Origin: Labilibaculum sp. DW002
GTDB lineage: Bacteria; Bacteroidota; Bacteroidia; Bacteroidales; Marinifilaceae
Length of the DNA: 64,000 bases
Direction: 5' to 3'
NCBI RefSeq assembly: GCF_029029525.1
Contig: NZ_JAKJSC010000002.1
Location: 620,001 to 684,000, forward strand
Shown: positions 38,577 to 46,363 of the stretch, piece by piece
How the letters are laid out: the number at the start of each line of letters is the position of its first letter
Position numbering within the stretch: the stretch's first letter is position 1
Translations under genes and position numbers: made by a program
The notes under the pieces: generated by a model
Seen by the model: the letters and a program-made list of their open reading frames with translations, nothing else
The model's database searches: none
Told to the model about the DNA's origin: nothing

Positions 38577-39155
38577 ATGGCAATAAGAGAGAAAAGTAAG
38601 GAGAAGCGGAATGCATTGTTGAATGCAACTTTAAGTTTGGTGAATAACAATGGTTTTCATGATGCACCAATGTCGAAAATAGCAAAGATGGCTAAGGTAT
38701 CACCTGCTACGATCTACATCTATTTTGTAAACAAACAAGATTTAATTAACCAGTTGTATCTGGAAAGGAAACAAGCATATACAGAACGTGCTTTCGAAGG
38801 ATATTCAGAGGTAATGCCAGTTAAAAAAGCATTCGAATTAATCTGGTACAACATTGCCGATTATAAGTTAAAAGAATTAGAAGAATCGTGGTTTTTATCG
38901 CAATGTGATAACACAACGATGATCGAAGAGAAGGTTAGACAAGAGGGTTTAAAACACTTACAGCCTTTGTTGGATTTGTGGGAACGTGGTCAGAAAGAGG
39001 GAATTATAAAAGATGTTTCGCCATATGTACTATACGCGTATGCAATTAATTCATTATCTTTTTTAATGAATATGCAAAAACGAGAGTTGTATCAATTTGA
39101 TAAGAAAAGTTTAGATGAGGCATTTCAGGCTGCCTGGGATAGCATAAGAATATAA
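38577..39155 (+). CDS. TetR-family regulator
   Basis: 192 residues from the ATG at 38577, which follows the DoxX stop by 11 bp; a longer frame overlaps DoxX and is not used. The N-terminal helix-turn-helix (about 12-58) reads LLNATLSLVNNNGFHDAPMS, IAKMAKVSPATIYIYFVNKQDL, the standard TetR pattern; the C-terminal helical ligand domain follows. Two near-identical palindromes (38092, 39852) in front of this operon and of the reductase gene are its probable operators. Ligand unknown. Confidence 0.9.
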   Translation: MAIREKSKEKRNALLNATLSLVNNNGFHDAPMSKIAKMAKVSPATIYIYFVNKQDLINQLYLERKQAYTERAFEGYSEVMPVKKAFELIWYNIADYKLKELEESWFLSQCDNTTMIEEKVRQEGLKHLQPLLDLWERGQKEGIIKDVSPYVLYAYAINSLSFLMNMQKRELYQFDKKSLDEAFQAAWDSIRI

Positions 39156-39157
39156 AG

Positions 39158-39820
39158 ATGGGAAAGACAGCAATTGTATTAGGAGCAAGCGGATTAACAG
39201 GAAAGTTATTGTTGAATCAACTTTTGGAAGATGAAGATTATACAAGCGTTAAAATCTTTAGCCGAAGGAGTTTGAAATTGATACATCCTAAGTTAAAGGA
39301 GTATGTTGGAGATCTTCTAAAATTGGAAGAATTCAAAAAGGATTTTACAGGCGATGAGGTGTTTTGTTGTATTGGAACTACAGCGAAGAAAACGAAAGAC
39401 AAAGCGATTTATAAGAAAATTGATTTTGGAATTCCTACATCAGCAGCAAAATTAGCTAGAGCGAATAAGATTAAAAGTTTTGTGGTGATTTCGGCCTTAG
39501 GGGCAAATCACAAAAGCAATATCTTTTACAATCGAACAAAAGGAGAGATGGAGAAAGTGATTTTAAATCAGAAAATTGCAAACACCTATATTTTAAGGCC
39601 ATCGCTTATAAAAGGAAAAAGAGAAGAAAATAGATTGGGTGAGGGAGTTGGAGCCTTTTTCATGAAAATGGTAAATCCTTTTTTATGTGGAGGATGGAAA
39701 AAATACCGCGCAATTGAGGCGGAAACAATTGCAAATGCGATGCATGCTTTAGCGCAGGCAAAACCCGATTACAATATCATTGAATCAGACAAAATACAAG
39801 CAATAGGAGCCTATCTGTAA
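39158..39820 (+). CDS. NAD(P)-binding atypical SDR (TIP30/HTATIP2-like)
   Basis: 220 residues. An N-terminal Rossmann motif GASGLTGK (8-15) with a downstream basic FSRRS, then FCCIGTTAKKTKDKA and VVISALGANHKSN; the usual SDR Tyr-x3-Lys is YNRTK here. This pattern matches the oxidoreductase HTATIP2/YbjT-type atypical SDRs. It starts 2 bp after the TetR gene, so co-transcribed, and probably takes part in handling electrophiles with the reductase at 39890. A terminator overlaps its stop. Confidence 0.85.
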   Translation: MGKTAIVLGASGLTGKLLLNQLLEDEDYTSVKIFSRRSLKLIHPKLKEYVGDLLKLEEFKKDFTGDEVFCCIGTTAKKTKDKAIYKKIDFGIPTSAAKLARANKIKSFVVISALGANHKSNIFYNRTKGEMEKVILNQKIANTYILRPSLIKGKREENRLGEGVGAFFMKMVNPFLCGGWKKYRAIEAETIANAMHALAQAKPDYNIIESDKIQAIGAYL

Positions 39821-39839
39821 AGATAGTTAGGCTTTTTTT
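39808..39839 (+). terminator. Terminator at the end of the DoxX/TetR/SDR operon
   Basis: AGCC-TATCT / AGATA-GGCT stem with a small bulge and T-run, overlapping the last codons. Confidence 0.65.
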
Positions 39840-39851
39840 ATCCTCGAAAGA

Positions 39852-39865
39852 GAATGAACATTCAC
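39852..39865. promoter_or_regulatory. TetR operator 2 (before NADP-dependent reductase)
   Basis: GAATGAACATTCAC, 13 of 14 identical to the complement of the site at 38092. It ends 24 bp before the reductase ATG. Confidence 0.65.
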
Positions 39866-39889
39866 TAATAAAAAAGATAAAATTACAAT

Positions 39890-40882
39890 ATGAAAGCAAT
39901 ACAATTAAACAGCAGACCAGTAGGCGTACCGCAATTATCAGATTTTAAATTGGTGACAGAAGAACAGCCGAAAATTAAGGCTGGAGAAATGCTTTTGAAG
40001 GCATCTTACCTTTCTGTAGATCCCTATTTACGAGGTAGAATGATGGAAGGTAAATCGTATATCGCACCATTCGAATTGAACGAAACCATGAGCTCTGGTA
40101 TGATTGCAGAGGTTGTAGAATCAAATTTAGAAGGTTTTAGCAAAGGAGATTTCGTTTCGGGTATGTTGGAATGGAAAGAGTACCAGGCTTCTAAAGGTGA
40201 GGAATTAATGAAAGTAGATGGCCAAAGAGCTCCTTTATCTTCTTATTTAGGTGTTTTAGGAATGACAGGCTTAACGGCCTATTTGGGCTTAACAGAAATT
40301 GGGAAACCAAAAGCTGGCGAAACAGTTGTGGTATCTGGTGCAGCAGGTGCGGTAGGAAGTGTTGTTGGTCAAATTGCGAAGGCATTGGGATGCCGCGTGG
40401 TTGGAATTGCCGGTAGCGATGAAAAAGTAGAGGAGCTAAAATCGAATTATGGTTTTGATGCAGGAATCAACTACAAGACGACTGAGAACATGACAAAGGC
40501 TATTGCGGAAGCTTGTCCTGAAGGAGTAGATGTTTACTTTGATAATGTTGGCGGAGAAATTTCCGATGGCGTAATGATGAATGTGAATCAATTTGCAAGG
40601 GTGATTGTTTGTGGAGCAATTTCGATGTATAACGCAACAAGTATGCCTATGGGACCGCGATTAGATTCGATTTTGATTAAAAATTCGGTTCTGAAACAAG
40701 GATTTATCGTTTTTAACTATGCCGAAAAATATGGAGAGGCGATGTCTCATATTGCAAAATGGTTGCAAGAAGGAAAGTTAAAATCAACAGAAACAATAGT
40801 TGAAGGATTTGAAAATACACCGCAAGCATTTATCGATCTTTTCGAAGGAAAGAACAAAGGGAAAATGATTGTGAAAATCTAA
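39890..40882 (+). CDS. NADP-dependent oxidoreductase, MDR (curcumin/prostaglandin-reductase type)
   Basis: 330 residues with the leukotriene B4/prostaglandin reductase-like pattern: SVDPYLRGRMMEGKSY, a nucleotide-binding VVSGAAGAVGSVVGQIAKALG (about 146-165), GIAGSDEKVEEL, EGVDVYFDNVGGE and ending EGKNKGKMIVKI. No zinc-binding cysteines. Known: these enzymes reduce the double bond of alpha,beta-unsaturated carbonyls with NADPH. The TetR palindrome just upstream puts it in the 38173 regulon. Product probably cytosolic and detoxifying. Confidence 0.9.
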   Translation: MKAIQLNSRPVGVPQLSDFKLVTEEQPKIKAGEMLLKASYLSVDPYLRGRMMEGKSYIAPFELNETMSSGMIAEVVESNLEGFSKGDFVSGMLEWKEYQASKGEELMKVDGQRAPLSSYLGVLGMTGLTAYLGLTEIGKPKAGETVVVSGAAGAVGSVVGQIAKALGCRVVGIAGSDEKVEELKSNYGFDAGINYKTTENMTKAIAEACPEGVDVYFDNVGGEISDGVMMNVNQFARVIVCGAISMYNATSMPMGPRLDSILIKNSVLKQGFIVFNYAEKYGEAMSHIAKWLQEGKLKSTETIVEGFENTPQAFIDLFEGKNKGKMIVKI

Positions 40883-40933
40883 ATTGTTTTTGTCGGTCAT
40901 TAGTATGTATTGGAGAATAGATGAGTTGGATTT

Positions 40934-41075
40934 GTCAGCCTGACGTAAGGCGTGTTACTCATTCTAAATCGGAGTGCAAATAAGGATCAGGCTGACTTGA
41001 TTTTTGCATACTTTTTTACCTAAGAAAAAAGTTTGAGCCCAGCGGCTCGAGCGAAAAAGAAAATTAATTGTGGTG
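40934..41075. repeat. Dispersed-repeat-like intergenic segment
   Basis: Perfect inverted repeat GTCAGCCTGA (40934-40943) / TCAGGCTGAC (40987-40996), followed by a stretch rich in TTTTTGCATACTTTTTTACC and GAGCCCAGCGGCTCGAGCG. The style resembles host dispersed repeats; no gene here. Confidence 0.4.
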
Positions 41076-41123
41076 ATTTTCAGATAGTAAATCACTAGGT
41101 TGTAAAATTTAAAATGAAATAGA

Positions 41124-41828
41124 ATGTTACTAAAAGTAGAAGCTTTGAAAATATTATTTGTGTTAACATCTCACTCTCAAATGGGAGATACAGGACACAA
41201 AACAGGATTTTGGGTAGAAGAATTTGCCAATCCATATTACACATTGGTTGATCAGGGAGTTGAGGTTACCATAGCAACACCAAAAGGTGGTGCTGCACCA
41301 GTTGATCCAACTTCGAATTTGCCTCAGAATGCAACGGAAGATACCAAGCGCTATAACGAAGATGAGGCTGTTCAGAAAAAAATAAAAGCAACTTTAGTGC
41401 TAGCCGATGTTAATTTTGAAGATTACGATGCGGTGTTCTATCCAGGTGGTCACGGTCCTTTATGGGATTTGGCCGAGGATGCTACTTCTGCAAAATTGAT
41501 TCAGGATTTTAATTCGGTAAACAAGCCAATTGCATTTGTTTGTCATGCTCCAGCAGCCTTAAAACATGTAAAAAATTCAAAAGGCGAAGCGCTTGTGAAA
41601 GGAAAGAAAGTAACTGGATTTACCAATGAGGAGGAAGAGGCTGTTCAGTTGACAAAGGTTGTTCCTTTCTTGGTAGAAGATATGCTAAAAGAAAATGGTG
41701 GTATTTATAGCCGTGGAGCCACTTGGGCAGCCTATGCGGTGCAAGATGGAAACTTGATTACAGGACAAAATCCGGCATCATCAGCACTTGTGGCTGAAAT
41801 GCTATTGAAAACACTTCGTAAGAAGTAA
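41124..41828 (+). CDS. DJ-1/PfpI-type protein (Hsp31-like glutamine amidotransferase fold)
   Basis: 234 residues with KILFVLTSHSQMGDTGHKTG, the Hsp31-like GFWVEEFANPYY, DAVFYPGGHGPLWDL and the nucleophile elbow IAFVCHAPAALKHV (Cys about 147). Known: this branch includes chaperones and methylglyoxalase-like enzymes. It follows the reductase by 241 bp with a repeat between, so not certainly in the same regulon. Chaperone or glyoxalase III activity are both possible; the Glu in FWVEE supports the Hsp31/glyoxalase branch. Confidence 0.9.
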   Translation: MLLKVEALKILFVLTSHSQMGDTGHKTGFWVEEFANPYYTLVDQGVEVTIATPKGGAAPVDPTSNLPQNATEDTKRYNEDEAVQKKIKATLVLADVNFEDYDAVFYPGGHGPLWDLAEDATSAKLIQDFNSVNKPIAFVCHAPAALKHVKNSKGEALVKGKKVTGFTNEEEEAVQLTKVVPFLVEDMLKENGGIYSRGATWAAYAVQDGNLITGQNPASSALVAEMLLKTLRKK

Positions 41829-41956
41829 TCTCAATTGGTTCTTAAATATTTGAGAGTCTTTGAATGATTTAACGTCATTCATTGGCTCTTTTTATTTGAA
41901 TACTTCTGCTTATCTTTGATGTCAGGAATAAAATAATCACGATAAGAAGTATAAGC

Positions 41957-42199
41957 ATGGATCAAGAGGATTTTGACAAGATCAGGAAGATAAAAAAGGA
42001 AAGTAAAGAGGCTTATAAAGATTGGAGTAGAGAGGATGATGATGAATTGATCAATTTGTTTTTTGATAACATTCCGGTCGGTGAAATGGCTCTTAAATTA
42101 AAACGAACCAAAGGTGCTGTTCGTGCCAGAATTCGAAAAATGGAGTTGATACATATTAAAAAGAAAGCTTCTCCTTCAGCTGATTCTACGAAGAAATAG
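41957..42199 (+). CDS. Small SANT/Myb-like DNA-binding protein
   Basis: 80 residues with one Myb/SANT-like segment (about 20-65, DWSREDDDELINLFFDNI, GEMALKLKRTKGAVRARIRK) and a lysine-rich tail. This tryptophan-acidic-cluster plus basic helix layout is common in small Bacteroidota proteins of unknown function. A DNA-binding role is likely. A TATCTTTG (-7-like) lies at 41911. Monocistronic with a shared terminator. Confidence 0.75.
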   Translation: MDQEDFDKIRKIKKESKEAYKDWSREDDDELINLFFDNIPVGEMALKLKRTKGAVRARIRKMELIHIKKKASPSADSTKK

Positions 42200-42219
42200 G
42201 AGCGAATATAAAATAATAT

Positions 42220-42255
42220 ATCCCCCTTGAGTATAACACTCTTGGGGGATTTTTG
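42220..42255. terminator. Terminator between convergent genes 41957 and 42275
   Basis: ATCCCCCTTGAGT / ACTCTTGGGGGAT, with a 2-bp internal mismatch, flanked by A- and T-rich ends; can act in both directions. Confidence 0.75.
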
Positions 42256-42274
42256 AATAAAGTATTTGGCTTAT

Positions 42275-43306
42275 TTACAAGTGAATCTTAATTTTGAAGC
42301 CAGGGTATGGATCTTTAAAGAAATCGTTGAAATAAATTTGAGGAACAATGCTTATGTTTTCGTTAATTTTCTTTTCGATACCAAGACGGAATGAATCTTT
42401 CTCAAATAAATCGCCATTTCGTTTTACCAAGTATCCTAAATTTAATCCGTACCAGTCTCCTTTATTTGGATTTTTTGAAAAATTACGTTGATAACCTAAT
42501 TCAACCCAATGATTGATGTTTTCTTTTCCAGATGAGAAATCATACATCCATTCGTAGCCCAATGAAAAAGCTTGTTTGGCTAAACTTTTGTTTCCCAATT
42601 GGATAGTCATTTTTGTATAAAAACTACCATTCCAATTGCCTTTTACATTTTCAAGAGAAGTACCAGCCGTTAAAATAATCATATCATTATTTACTGATAA
42701 GGTATTGTTCTGGTGAACTAGTTCTGCCGTATTATCATTTTGTATTTTTACCCAAGCTACAAAAGGAGACGATTTAAGATGCCAATCTTCATTCTTTAAT
42801 ACTTCAGTATCTGTATTCTTTAAAATTTGAGAGAAATCATATTCTTTGAGTTCTTCCAATTGTTTTATCGAACTAAAGTAGATGGCAAGCTTTGAGTTTA
42901 ATTCTAGCTTATTGTTACCCTTAATCACCAATGCAATCGCAGTATCGGTTGGAAAGTATATTCTTTTTTGAATGGCAACTTCATCAATAGAAATGATATT
43001 TTGATTGTCTTTCAAATGAATGTATTCTTTCTGTTTTGTGCATTTTATATGATATGCTTTATTTGAGTCTAATTCTTTGATATTTAGTGTTCCCCAACGG
43101 CTAAGGAAATCACTAAGAAGATTTTTAATATCAAGATGATCTGCTAGAACATTTTTCCCATTGTAATTACTTCTACTTTCAATCGTAGTGCCATTAGGCA
43201 TTTGCATGCGAATCGTGTCTGAAAGAAATTTACTTTCATTGCCAGCAATCGCTTTTATCGAAAAGAGAAAGAGTAGTCCGCTAAGTATTACTATTTTATT
43301 TGTCAT
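42275..43306 (-). CDS. Secreted/outer-membrane protein, third gene of the sigma operon
   Basis: 343 residues from the ATG at 43306, which gives a clean signal peptide (MTNKIVILSGLLFLFSIKAIA); a longer frame starts at 43342, 2 bp after the anti-sigma stop. The middle is mixed and the C-terminus (about 240-343) has alternating strands (GYEWMYDFSS, WVELGYQRNF, WYGLNLGYLV, FRLGIEKKI, FKIKIHL) ending like an outer-membrane beta barrel. No family named. It is transcribed with the sigma and anti-sigma genes and may be the sensed or regulated envelope component. Confidence 0.75.
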   Translation of the reverse strand: MTNKIVILSGLLFLFSIKAIAGNESKFLSDTIRMQMPNGTTIESRSNYNGKNVLADHLDIKNLLSDFLSRWGTLNIKELDSNKAYHIKCTKQKEYIHLKDNQNIISIDEVAIQKRIYFPTDTAIALVIKGNNKLELNSKLAIYFSSIKQLEELKEYDFSQILKNTDTEVLKNEDWHLKSSPFVAWVKIQNDNTAELVHQNNTLSVNNDMIILTAGTSLENVKGNWNGSFYTKMTIQLGNKSLAKQAFSLGYEWMYDFSSGKENINHWVELGYQRNFSKNPNKGDWYGLNLGYLVKRNGDLFEKDSFRLGIEKKINENISIVPQIYFNDFFKDPYPGFKIKIHL

Positions 43307-43344
43307 ACGTTTTAATTTAAAGTGTGAATGAACGAGGTTCATGC

Positions 43345-44067
43345 TTATTTCATCGTGAGGTCTTTGAACAATGGCGCCGATGTCTCAGACTCACTTGACT
43401 TATTCTTAAATGTGATTTTAAATTTCCGATTTGGGTTATTTGTTGTTTTTTTAGTCTTCGAATTATTTTTTGATAAAGCCATTAAAGCTTCTTCATTAAT
43501 ATCAATCGACAATCCTTTTGTTTGATTTTGGCTTTCAATTTTTTTCAATTGTTGAGCATACCATTTATTCGTATCAACCAAATTATTTTTCAATGCATTG
43601 ATACTATCTTGTAACGAATTGGTGGTTAGTTTCTCCTCGTTTAATTGTTGTTGTAATGCTTCATTCTCAGAAGTAAAACGTTCCAGATTTGCAGTAAGAT
43701 TAGCCAAGGCTGTTTTCGCGTGTTCTGATTCAACGATCTTAATCTGAGTTTTATAAATGATTTTTGTTTCAACTTCTTTTTGTGCAAACTGAGTTTTTTG
43801 TGCTTTGACCTGATTTAATTCTATTCTCAATTGGTTTTGGCTCATTTGTAAGCATTGATTTAATCGATAGGAGTACCCCCAACCACTCAATAGGAACAAG
43901 ATAATTATAACGGCGACTGCTCTAAACCAGGTAAGGTAAATGACCTTATTTTTTTTAGGTGTTTGCATAGAGCTCCACACAGCATCTTTATCGAATCCTA
44001 TGGTATTTTCTTCATTATCCCAAGATTCGAAAGCGTTTTTTATTTGTTTTTCAACGGATTGCTTCAT
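43345..44067 (-). CDS. Membrane anti-sigma-factor-like protein
   Basis: 240 residues. The N-terminal cytoplasmic part (1-45, AFESWDNEENTIGFDKDAVW) resembles Bacteroidota anti-sigma domains, followed by one membrane helix (about 48-66, VAVIIILFLLSGWGYSY) and a long periplasmic coiled coil (about 75-185) with a basic end. The start overlaps the ECF sigma gene by 17 bp, the usual sigma/anti-sigma pairing. It probably holds the sigma factor inactive until an envelope signal arrives. Confidence 0.8.
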   Translation of the reverse strand: MKQSVEKQIKNAFESWDNEENTIGFDKDAVWSSMQTPKKNKVIYLTWFRAVAVIIILFLLSGWGYSYRLNQCLQMSQNQLRIELNQVKAQKTQFAQKEVETKIIYKTQIKIVESEHAKTALANLTANLERFTSENEALQQQLNEEKLTTNSLQDSINALKNNLVDTNKWYAQQLKKIESQNQTKGLSIDINEEALMALSKNNSKTKKTTNNPNRKFKITFKNKSSESETSAPLFKDLTMK

Positions 44068-44593
44068 ATCTCACCTCTGTTTTTGTAATCATTTCTTTCA
44101 ATAACCTTCTAGCCTTACTCAACTGCGATTTCGATGTTCCTATTGCGATGTTTAGCTTTTGTGCAATCTCTTCGTGTTTGTAGCCTTCAATTGCATACAG
44201 GCTAAAAACAGTTCGGTAACCATCAGGTAAATTCAATACCATTTGGATTAAATCATCCTCTAGTAATTTCTCATCACTAGTTAGTTCCGATTCTTCTATG
44301 TCTTCAATCAATTCTAAAGTGTCCGAAAATCGAAGGTTCTTTCTAATTTCCATTAGCGATTGATTGATCGCAATCTTCTTCATCCAGGCTTTTAGTACAT
44401 GTTCTTCTTGTATATCAGTTTTCTCGATGCTATTAAAAATGCTTAAAAAGCTCTGAGAAAGGACGTCTTGACATAGATCCCTATTGTTTACATACCGATA
44501 GCAAATACGATACAGGTAATCAGCATACTGCTTGAATAGCTGTTCCTGAGCTTTCGGGTTTTTATTTTTAAGAGCTTTAATTAATTTCTTCAC
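44051..44593 (-). CDS. ECF RNA polymerase sigma factor
   Basis: 180 residues with region 2 (about 10-80, EQLFKQYADYLYRICYRY, DVLSQSFLSIFNSIEK, LKAWMKKIAINQSL) and region 4 (about 115-170, LPDGYRTVFSLYAIEGYKHE, EIAQKLNIAIGTSKSQLSKA). This is a Bacteroidota-type ECF sigma factor. It is followed by an overlapping anti-sigma gene and a secreted protein gene, a small envelope-stress or signalling operon. The signal and regulon are not evident from the sequence. Confidence 0.95.
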   Translation of the reverse strand: MKKLIKALKNKNPKAQEQLFKQYADYLYRICYRYVNNRDLCQDVLSQSFLSIFNSIEKTDIQEEHVLKAWMKKIAINQSLMEIRKNLRFSDTLELIEDIEESELTSDEKLLEDDLIQMVLNLPDGYRTVFSLYAIEGYKHEEIAQKLNIAIGTSKSQLSKARRLLKEMITKTEVRYEAIR

Positions 44594-44857
44594 AAGCCGA
44601 GATCGTAATTGTTTCCTACAAACTTAAGAATGCAGATTCATTTAAAATGGTTGCCTGAGGTTAAAAATATTTAAATAGATAATTATTCTTTCTAATAAGA
44701 ACTTCTTAGTTATTTGATAATTGTAGCGGTGGTTTAACTCTTATTTTAAAGTTTAAATTACAGGTATTTGTTCTTTTGATTTAGGAGCTTTTTTAAGCTG
44801 TAATTATTTGATTTATAACTATTTTGTTCTTTATGCTGATTATCCAAACTATTCGAC

Positions 44858-44865
44858 TACCTTTG
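44858..44865 (+). promoter_or_regulatory. Candidate -7 element of rhlE
   Basis: TACCTTTG matches TAnnTTTG and lies 22 bp before the helicase ATG; no well-spaced TTTG -33 box was found. Confidence 0.4.
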
Positions 44866-44887
44866 CCGCTCAATTTTAAGAAGATAT

Positions 44888-46198
44888 ATGACATTTGACA
44901 AATTAGAACTTATTGAGCCTATTCTAAAAGCGATTGAGGAAAAAGGCTATACTCATCCCACACCAATACAAGCAAAATCAATTCCAATTTTACTTCGCAA
45001 AAGAGATTTACTAGGCTGTGCACAAACAGGAACTGGTAAAACTGCTGCATTTGCGATTCCAATTTTGCAACATCTTTGCAATGATGCGCGACCTGAAAAA
45101 GGGCGACGTAAAATTAAAGCTTTGGTTGTTACACCAACAAGAGAATTGGCAATTCAGATTAGAGATAATTTTACTGAATACGGTAAATACACAGGAATTA
45201 TGAACACCGTTATTTTTGGCGGTGTAAAACAGGGTGCTCAAACACAAGCATTAAATAGAGGTGTTGATGTTTTGGTTGCGACTCCTGGTAGATTGTTAGA
45301 TTTAATCGGACAAGGTTACATCTCATTAAGAGACATTCAATATTTTGTTTTGGATGAAGCGGATCAGATGTTGGACATGGGATTTATCCATGACATCCGA
45401 CGCATTATTGATATGTTACCAAAAAGAAGACAATCATTGTTCTTCTCTGCTACTATGCCTCCAAAAATTGTAAGCTTAGCAGGTAAAATGCTTGGTAATC
45501 CAGATAAGGTAACCATAAAGCCAGAACAGGCTACTGCTGAAAAAGTAGAGCAATCGCTTTACTATGTAAGCAAAAAAGCAAAACCAAAATTGCTTATTTT
45601 TCTTCTGAAAATTCAGGAGATTGAATCTACTTTGGTTTTCTCAAGAACAAAACATGGAGCTGATAAAATTACCAGAGTGCTTAAAAAGGCAGGAATTAAT
45701 GCCGAAGCAATTCATGGTAATAAATCTCAAAATGCACGACAGCTTGCATTAGGGAACTTTAAAAATGGAGACACAAAAGTATTGGTTGCTACCGATATTG
45801 CTGCACGTGGTATCGATGTTTCGCAATTAGAATTGGTTGTGAATTACGATTTGCCTAACATTCCAGAAACTTACGTTCATAGAATTGGTAGAACTGGTCG
45901 TGCAAGTGCAAGTGGAAATTCAATTTCTTTTTGCGATGTGGAAGAAAAACCATACCTAAAGGATATTCAGAAGCTTATCCGTCAAGAATTACCTGTAGTG
46001 ACAGATCATCCTTTTCTTCCTGGTGGAGTAGAAGACGTTGCTGTTGCTGATGAGAAGCCACAAAGACAAGGTCAAAGAAAAAGACAAGGTCAAGGTTCAA
46101 GATCTTCAAAGCCTAATAATTCTGGTAAAAAGGAATGGCGAAGAGGTGGATCGGGTGCGAATTCGTCAAGAAGAAGACCTCAGAAGAAGTCAGAATAG
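44888..46198 (+). CDS. rhlE: DEAD-box RNA helicase
   Basis: 436 residues with the full motif set: Q motif (about 20-27, THPTPIQAKSIP), Walker A AQTGTGKT, PTRELA, GG, TPGR, DEAD (VLDEADQMLD), SAT, and C-terminal RGIDV and HRIGRTGR. The tail (about 385-436) is basic and low-complexity, rich in Gln, Arg and Gly. This places it with the RhlE-type ribosome/RNA-remodelling helicases. Bacteroidota have several such genes and the exact orthology is not certain. Monocistronic with its own terminator. Confidence 0.95.
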   Translation: MTFDKLELIEPILKAIEEKGYTHPTPIQAKSIPILLRKRDLLGCAQTGTGKTAAFAIPILQHLCNDARPEKGRRKIKALVVTPTRELAIQIRDNFTEYGKYTGIMNTVIFGGVKQGAQTQALNRGVDVLVATPGRLLDLIGQGYISLRDIQYFVLDEADQMLDMGFIHDIRRIIDMLPKRRQSLFFSATMPPKIVSLAGKMLGNPDKVTIKPEQATAEKVEQSLYYVSKKAKPKLLIFLLKIQEIESTLVFSRTKHGADKITRVLKKAGINAEAIHGNKSQNARQLALGNFKNGDTKVLVATDIAARGIDVSQLELVVNYDLPNIPETYVHRIGRTGRASASGNSISFCDVEEKPYLKDIQKLIRQELPVVTDHPFLPGGVEDVAVADEKPQRQGQRKRQGQGSRSSKPNNSGKKEWRRGGSGANSSRRRPQKKSE

Positions 46199-46221
46199 TC
46201 TTACAGAAAATATAAAACAAG

Positions 46222-46253
46222 AGCCGAAGAGAGAAATTTCTTCGGCTTTTTTT
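46222..46253 (+). terminator. Terminator after rhlE
   Basis: AGCCGAAGA / TCTTCGGCT stem with 8-base loop and T-run. Confidence 0.85.
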
Positions 46254-46363
46254 GTACTTCTAATTTAGATATAGTAAGGCTTATTATGATCTGTTTATAG
46301 CTTTGAAATATCATTTCTTATCATTAATATTATGCTTCCTTATTAATCCACACAATAAAAAAA

